A stretch of DNA of 32,720 nt from Candidatus Poribacteria bacterium. Lineage in GTDB: Bacteria; Poribacteria; WGA-4E; WGA-3G. Numbering within the stretch: position 1 is the stretch's first letter; each line of letters opens with the position of its first letter. The notes beneath the pieces are model-generated. The model worked only from the letters and a program-made list of their open reading frames with translations, did not search any database and was not told the origin of the DNA. The translations under genes were made by a program, and so were the position numbers. The stretch spans positions 1-32,720 of the forward strand of contig JAPPNJ010000033.1 of assembly GCA_028818705.1 (NCBI GenBank). Direction: 5' to 3'. Below are positions 29,867-32,720 of the stretch, one piece after another.

Positions 29867-32720
29867 TCTTCCAAAGCTTGTTTATCATTGCTAATCGCAA
29901 GGTCCATAAATTCTAATTTATCAGCACGGAGCAGGTTATTAAGGGCACGTTTTGCATTCTCAGAGACAACAGGGTACCTACTGTTAAGACCCGATTTTAG
30001 GATGGTTTTTGCTTCCTCTGTCTGAATATAGATATTTTTATTACGAATATCATTGGTTAGCTTAAAGAAGCACTCAACTACCTCAGCGGTATATTTTGGA
30101 AGCATTTGACATAACTCGTTTAGATAAATTTCCCAATCTTCTACTTCGCAATCTTCTACTTTGCATACATCTATGACTTTGGAATATGACTTCAATCGCC
30201 ATTTAACTTCCAAACACTCAGCTTGCAACCAATAGGTAAAATATCGGAGTTCTGTCGGCTCTCCCTGTTTAAGTCGCCAATTAAAAAATTTCTTTACTCT
30301 GTCTTTCATACCTTGGTCTAAGTCTTTTCCGGTGTTCGACAAGCGATGTCCTATATTGTTGAACAAATTTGCCCAATGTTCTCGTTTTTCGTTAGTTTGC
30401 TGGTAAAATTGCTCAAGTAAACTTTCTTGACCTTTAAGTGGGAACATCTCCCACAGATAATAATTAAAAAGGCGTTCCCCGAAAACATCAATGGGTTGTC
30501 GTGCTATGAGATCATGTTTTTTGAAATCAGACAAATGTTGTAAGGCAAAATTAAAATCGTCTTTAAGAATCTCAAAGATTTGCTTAATTGCACCATTACA
30601 GAGCACAAAACTACTGAATGCTGCGTACCATTCTTGATGTTTACTTTGTGCTTGTGGGAAAAATTTGGGTTTATGCTCAATTACCCATTTTTTGTTGAAG
30701 CTACAAAGCGAAGGATAGTACATACCCAAGACGGCATATTCAGGCGGTGTCAGAGGATAATCTGTTTCTGAGGAGAACCGTTTTTCAAGAAGGGTTGTTA
30801 CTTCAGGGGTTTCGCATTGCGGTTTATGTCTGCGTAACCAGAAGCCGAATTTGACAAGGTCCTCCAATGCTCGGCTCCGTGTATTATTGATGCCTTCCGT
30901 GAACGGATCATTGCGATATAATCCCTCTGGATTGTTCTCATCCAAGTTCCAATCATACTGTGTGCAAAGCATTTCCAGAATCCTTGCTATTTGTCCACGA
31001 ACAGTAACGGGCACATCTATGTCCTCTTCAAGACATACGCCGATAAAGTCACCGACAGCTCGTCGGGAATTTGTCCAGTTCTGATTCTCGCTGGATCCAT
31101 CACCTTGTTTATAGTCTCGATCGTGTTCTCGGTCTGGATGTGAAAGGACCCACTCGCTGAATGTTAACCACTCGTTGAGTTGGCCGAAATTCCTTTCCTT
31201 AACCAGTGCTTGCATTGCATAAATCATCATACGTATGTAAATAGGTCTCTCAATCCATTCACGATTTTTCATCCAAAACTTTAATCTGATAGGATCGGGT
31301 ATGATTGATTCTCTGAAAATGGTTTGAAATGCATTAGCAAGGGTCTCAATATTAATCCTTACAAATGAATTATTTTCATAAATCTCATCATCTTTCTCCC
31401 ACTCGTTAATAAAATCAAGTAACTCTTTATCCGTGAGATTGGCAAGGTCTTCTGGAGTGCGTGGGCTACGCTCGGACATTCCGCCGCTTCTAACTTCAGT
31501 TTTATATGGCGGATAATCCTCATCGGAAATTGGTTTATTTATTATATCTTGTAATTTTTTGAAACGAGTTTCATATTCTCCAAATAGGACAGATTCAAAA
31601 GGTCTTAGCTGCATCCAATGGAAACGCTGTTGGCGTTCTTTGAAGCGCTCCTCAGTAAATTTCTCACCTAACCATCTTTCTATCCAATGACGATAATTTT
31701 CTTTTGATGGACCCTTAAGGATAGCATCGAAAATACGGGTACGTTCTTTTTTCAAAAGTAATGTATCTTTGAAGTGTTCGCAAGCAAGTCGTATCATCTG
31801 TTGGAATTCAAAATGATGTTCCCACAATCCATAATCTTTGTGGGTCAGGATTAGTTCTCGTATCCACGGTTTAGTTTCCTCGTTTGGATATTGGGCATAA
31901 AGGTGATGGCGTAGGCGTTTGAAAACTTTCCACTGTTGCTTTCGTAAAACTTTGTCTAAATCCGCAACTGTGTTAGATGGTTTTTCAAACACCTTCTCGC
32001 ATACAGATGTGAGTGTACCCACAAGTATCTTCTCGGGTCTTCCGCTGTCACTATCCGTTTCACGCAGCCGTGGGCACCATATATCAGAAAGATCAGCTTC
32101 TTTACCACGGTCTTCCTGATGGGTCCGCAAATGAATCATATCCGTTGTAGTATCAATAAAAAGGCAGGCAACTTTGTAAGGTTCCTTTTCAGCAAGTGAA
32201 CTAACTCCTTTGGACATTATATTTGAGTATTCCGAGTGGCTATATTCATAAATAGGATAAAGTGATGTTCCTATTGCTGCGCGCCAATCGTTTACGCTTT
32301 CCTGTCGTTGCTTGCGTTTTTCCTCTGACTGGGGGTTAGGTGCAAACTTAATCAGTATTTTTGCGAGTTCCAATGCTGCCGATGTCTGATTCCCCTTTGT
32401 CCAATGCTCCAATAGATTTGCATATTTATACATCCCGAATTGGCGTTCCAGACTTATATATTGAAGTATTTTGTCTTTTAGTTTCACAGAGTATTCTGCT
32501 GGAAGTTGCAATGCTATATCTAAAATACCATCATAGACAATAGAGTTATCGGTTTCAGGAAGATCTATCAACAACTTGACAACTTCATCAGGCATTTCGC
32601 TACACACATTGTTAAGATATTGAATCTCGGGCCAGTAAGGGAACTGAACCGTGCCATCATCAAACGGCTGGGCTTTTGGAGGGTATTTAAAGCATCCGCG
32701 CTCCGCAAGAGGTTTAAGCC
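29863..32720 (-). CDS. large helical protein of unknown function, 5' end outside the window
   Basis: 951 residues are visible and the frame is open to the window edge, so the real start lies beyond 32720. The first in-window start-like codon is a GTG at 32607, but the preceding 37 codons (LKPLAERGCFKYPPKAQP, then FDDGTVQFPYWPEIQYLNN) look like genuine protein. The sequence is charged, Trp-rich and almost wholly helical, suggesting a HEAT/TPR-like solenoid. Landmarks include LPETDNSIVYDGILDIALQ and NNTRSRALEDLVKFGFWLRR. I see no nuclease, ATPase or methylase motif in the visible part, and an N-terminal enzymatic domain may lie outside. Similar large proteins, as I recall, sit beside restriction/defence genes, but I cannot name the family. 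It is coupled by ATGA to the Res gene. Confidence 0.75.
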   Translation of the reverse strand, partial: LKPLAERGCFKYPPKAQPFDDGTVQFPYWPEIQYLNNVCSEMPDEVVKLLIDLPETDNSIVYDGILDIALQLPAEYSVKLKDKILQYISLERQFGMYKYANLLEHWTKGNQTSAALELAKILIKFAPNPQSEEKRKQRQESVNDWRAAIGTSLYPIYEYSHSEYSNIMSKGVSSLAEKEPYKVACLFIDTTTDMIHLRTHQEDRGKEADLSDIWCPRLRETDSDSGRPEKILVGTLTSVCEKVFEKPSNTVADLDKVLRKQQWKVFKRLRHHLYAQYPNEETKPWIRELILTHKDYGLWEHHFEFQQMIRLACEHFKDTLLLKKERTRIFDAILKGPSKENYRHWIERWLGEKFTEERFKERQQRFHWMQLRPFESVLFGEYETRFKKLQDIINKPISDEDYPPYKTEVRSGGMSERSPRTPEDLANLTDKELLDFINEWEKDDEIYENNSFVRINIETLANAFQTIFRESIIPDPIRLKFWMKNREWIERPIYIRMMIYAMQALVKERNFGQLNEWLTFSEWVLSHPDREHDRDYKQGDGSSENQNWTNSRRAVGDFIGVCLEEDIDVPVTVRGQIARILEMLCTQYDWNLDENNPEGLYRNDPFTEGINNTRSRALEDLVKFGFWLRRHKPQCETPEVTTLLEKRFSSETDYPLTPPEYAVLGMYYPSLCSFNKKWVIEHKPKFFPQAQSKHQEWYAAFSSFVLCNGAIKQIFEILKDDFNFALQHLSDFKKHDLIARQPIDVFGERLFNYYLWEMFPLKGQESLLEQFYQQTNEKREHWANLFNNIGHRLSNTGKDLDQGMKDRVKKFFNWRLKQGEPTELRYFTYWLQAECLEVKWRLKSYSKVIDVCKVEDCEVEDWEIYLNELCQMLPKYTAEVVECFFKLTNDIRNKNIYIQTEEAKTILKSGLNSRYPVVSENAKRALNNLLRADKLEFMDLAISNDKQALEE

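Noticed and set aside
1..32720. CRISPR arrays, tRNA or rRNA genes
   Set aside because: I saw no regularly spaced direct repeats and no cloverleaf or rRNA-like segments by eye; a dedicated RNA scan could still find a small RNA.

Overview
The window comes from a diderm (Gram-negative-type) bacterium. It carries a TolC-family outer-membrane channel, a GT9 heptosyltransferase-like enzyme, a class A penicillin-binding protein and secreted M16 peptidases. The large ECF sigma factor fused to a membrane anchor and an Asp-box beta-propeller, the CehA/McbA-like PHP proteins and the short dispersed palindromes remind me of uncultured Candidatus Poribacteria. That placement is an impression from gene style, not a phylogenetic result. 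No rRNA, tRNA or CRISPR array was seen.

Layout. (1) 1-5120, minus strand: a tightly overlapping operon of a catalytic M16 peptidase, a non-catalytic M16 partner with a C-terminal lipoprotein-carrier-like domain, and an isochorismatase-like hydrolase. A small rubredoxin-like protein with its own terminator lies upstream. (2) 5310-7361: uvrB, minus strand. (3) 7362-8014: a decayed island holding the tail of a PIN-domain toxin (plus strand) and a frameshifted C-terminus of a tyrosine recombinase (minus strand). (4) 8015-14827, minus strand: a probable operon of a 31-residue membrane peptide, ABC-2 permease, ABC ATPase, a membrane-anchored repeat/NEW3 protein, a TolC-like channel and a free ECF sigma factor. 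(5) 15169-18060, plus strand: the ECF sigma-TM-propeller fusion, interrupted by one in-frame amber codon near its end. (6) 18144-22210: PBP1A and a redoxin (minus), then lexA (plus). (7) 22275-26258, minus strand: HAD hydrolase, GT9 glycosyltransferase and two tandem PHP-domain paralogues, with a 123-bp MITE-like element between the PHP copies. (8) 26626-26967: a STAS-domain anti-sigma antagonist. (9) 27245-32720, minus strand: a type III restriction-like Res helicase/nuclease overlapping a very large helical protein that runs off the window edge.

Most interesting system. The divergent promoters between the exporter operon and the sigma-propeller gene have the same architecture: GCAACC, exactly 17 bp, CGTCACC, then TAAT one base later. 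This suggests that one ECF sigma factor, plausibly the membrane-tethered propeller protein itself, drives both its own gene and an envelope export operon. That operon ends in a second, soluble ECF sigma factor. Neither sigma gene has a visible classical anti-sigma partner. Other leads are the in-frame amber codon, an unannotated 31-aa peptide with a strong ribosome-binding site, a word shared by the lexA and uvrB promoter regions, and the Res/large-protein pair as a possible defence module.
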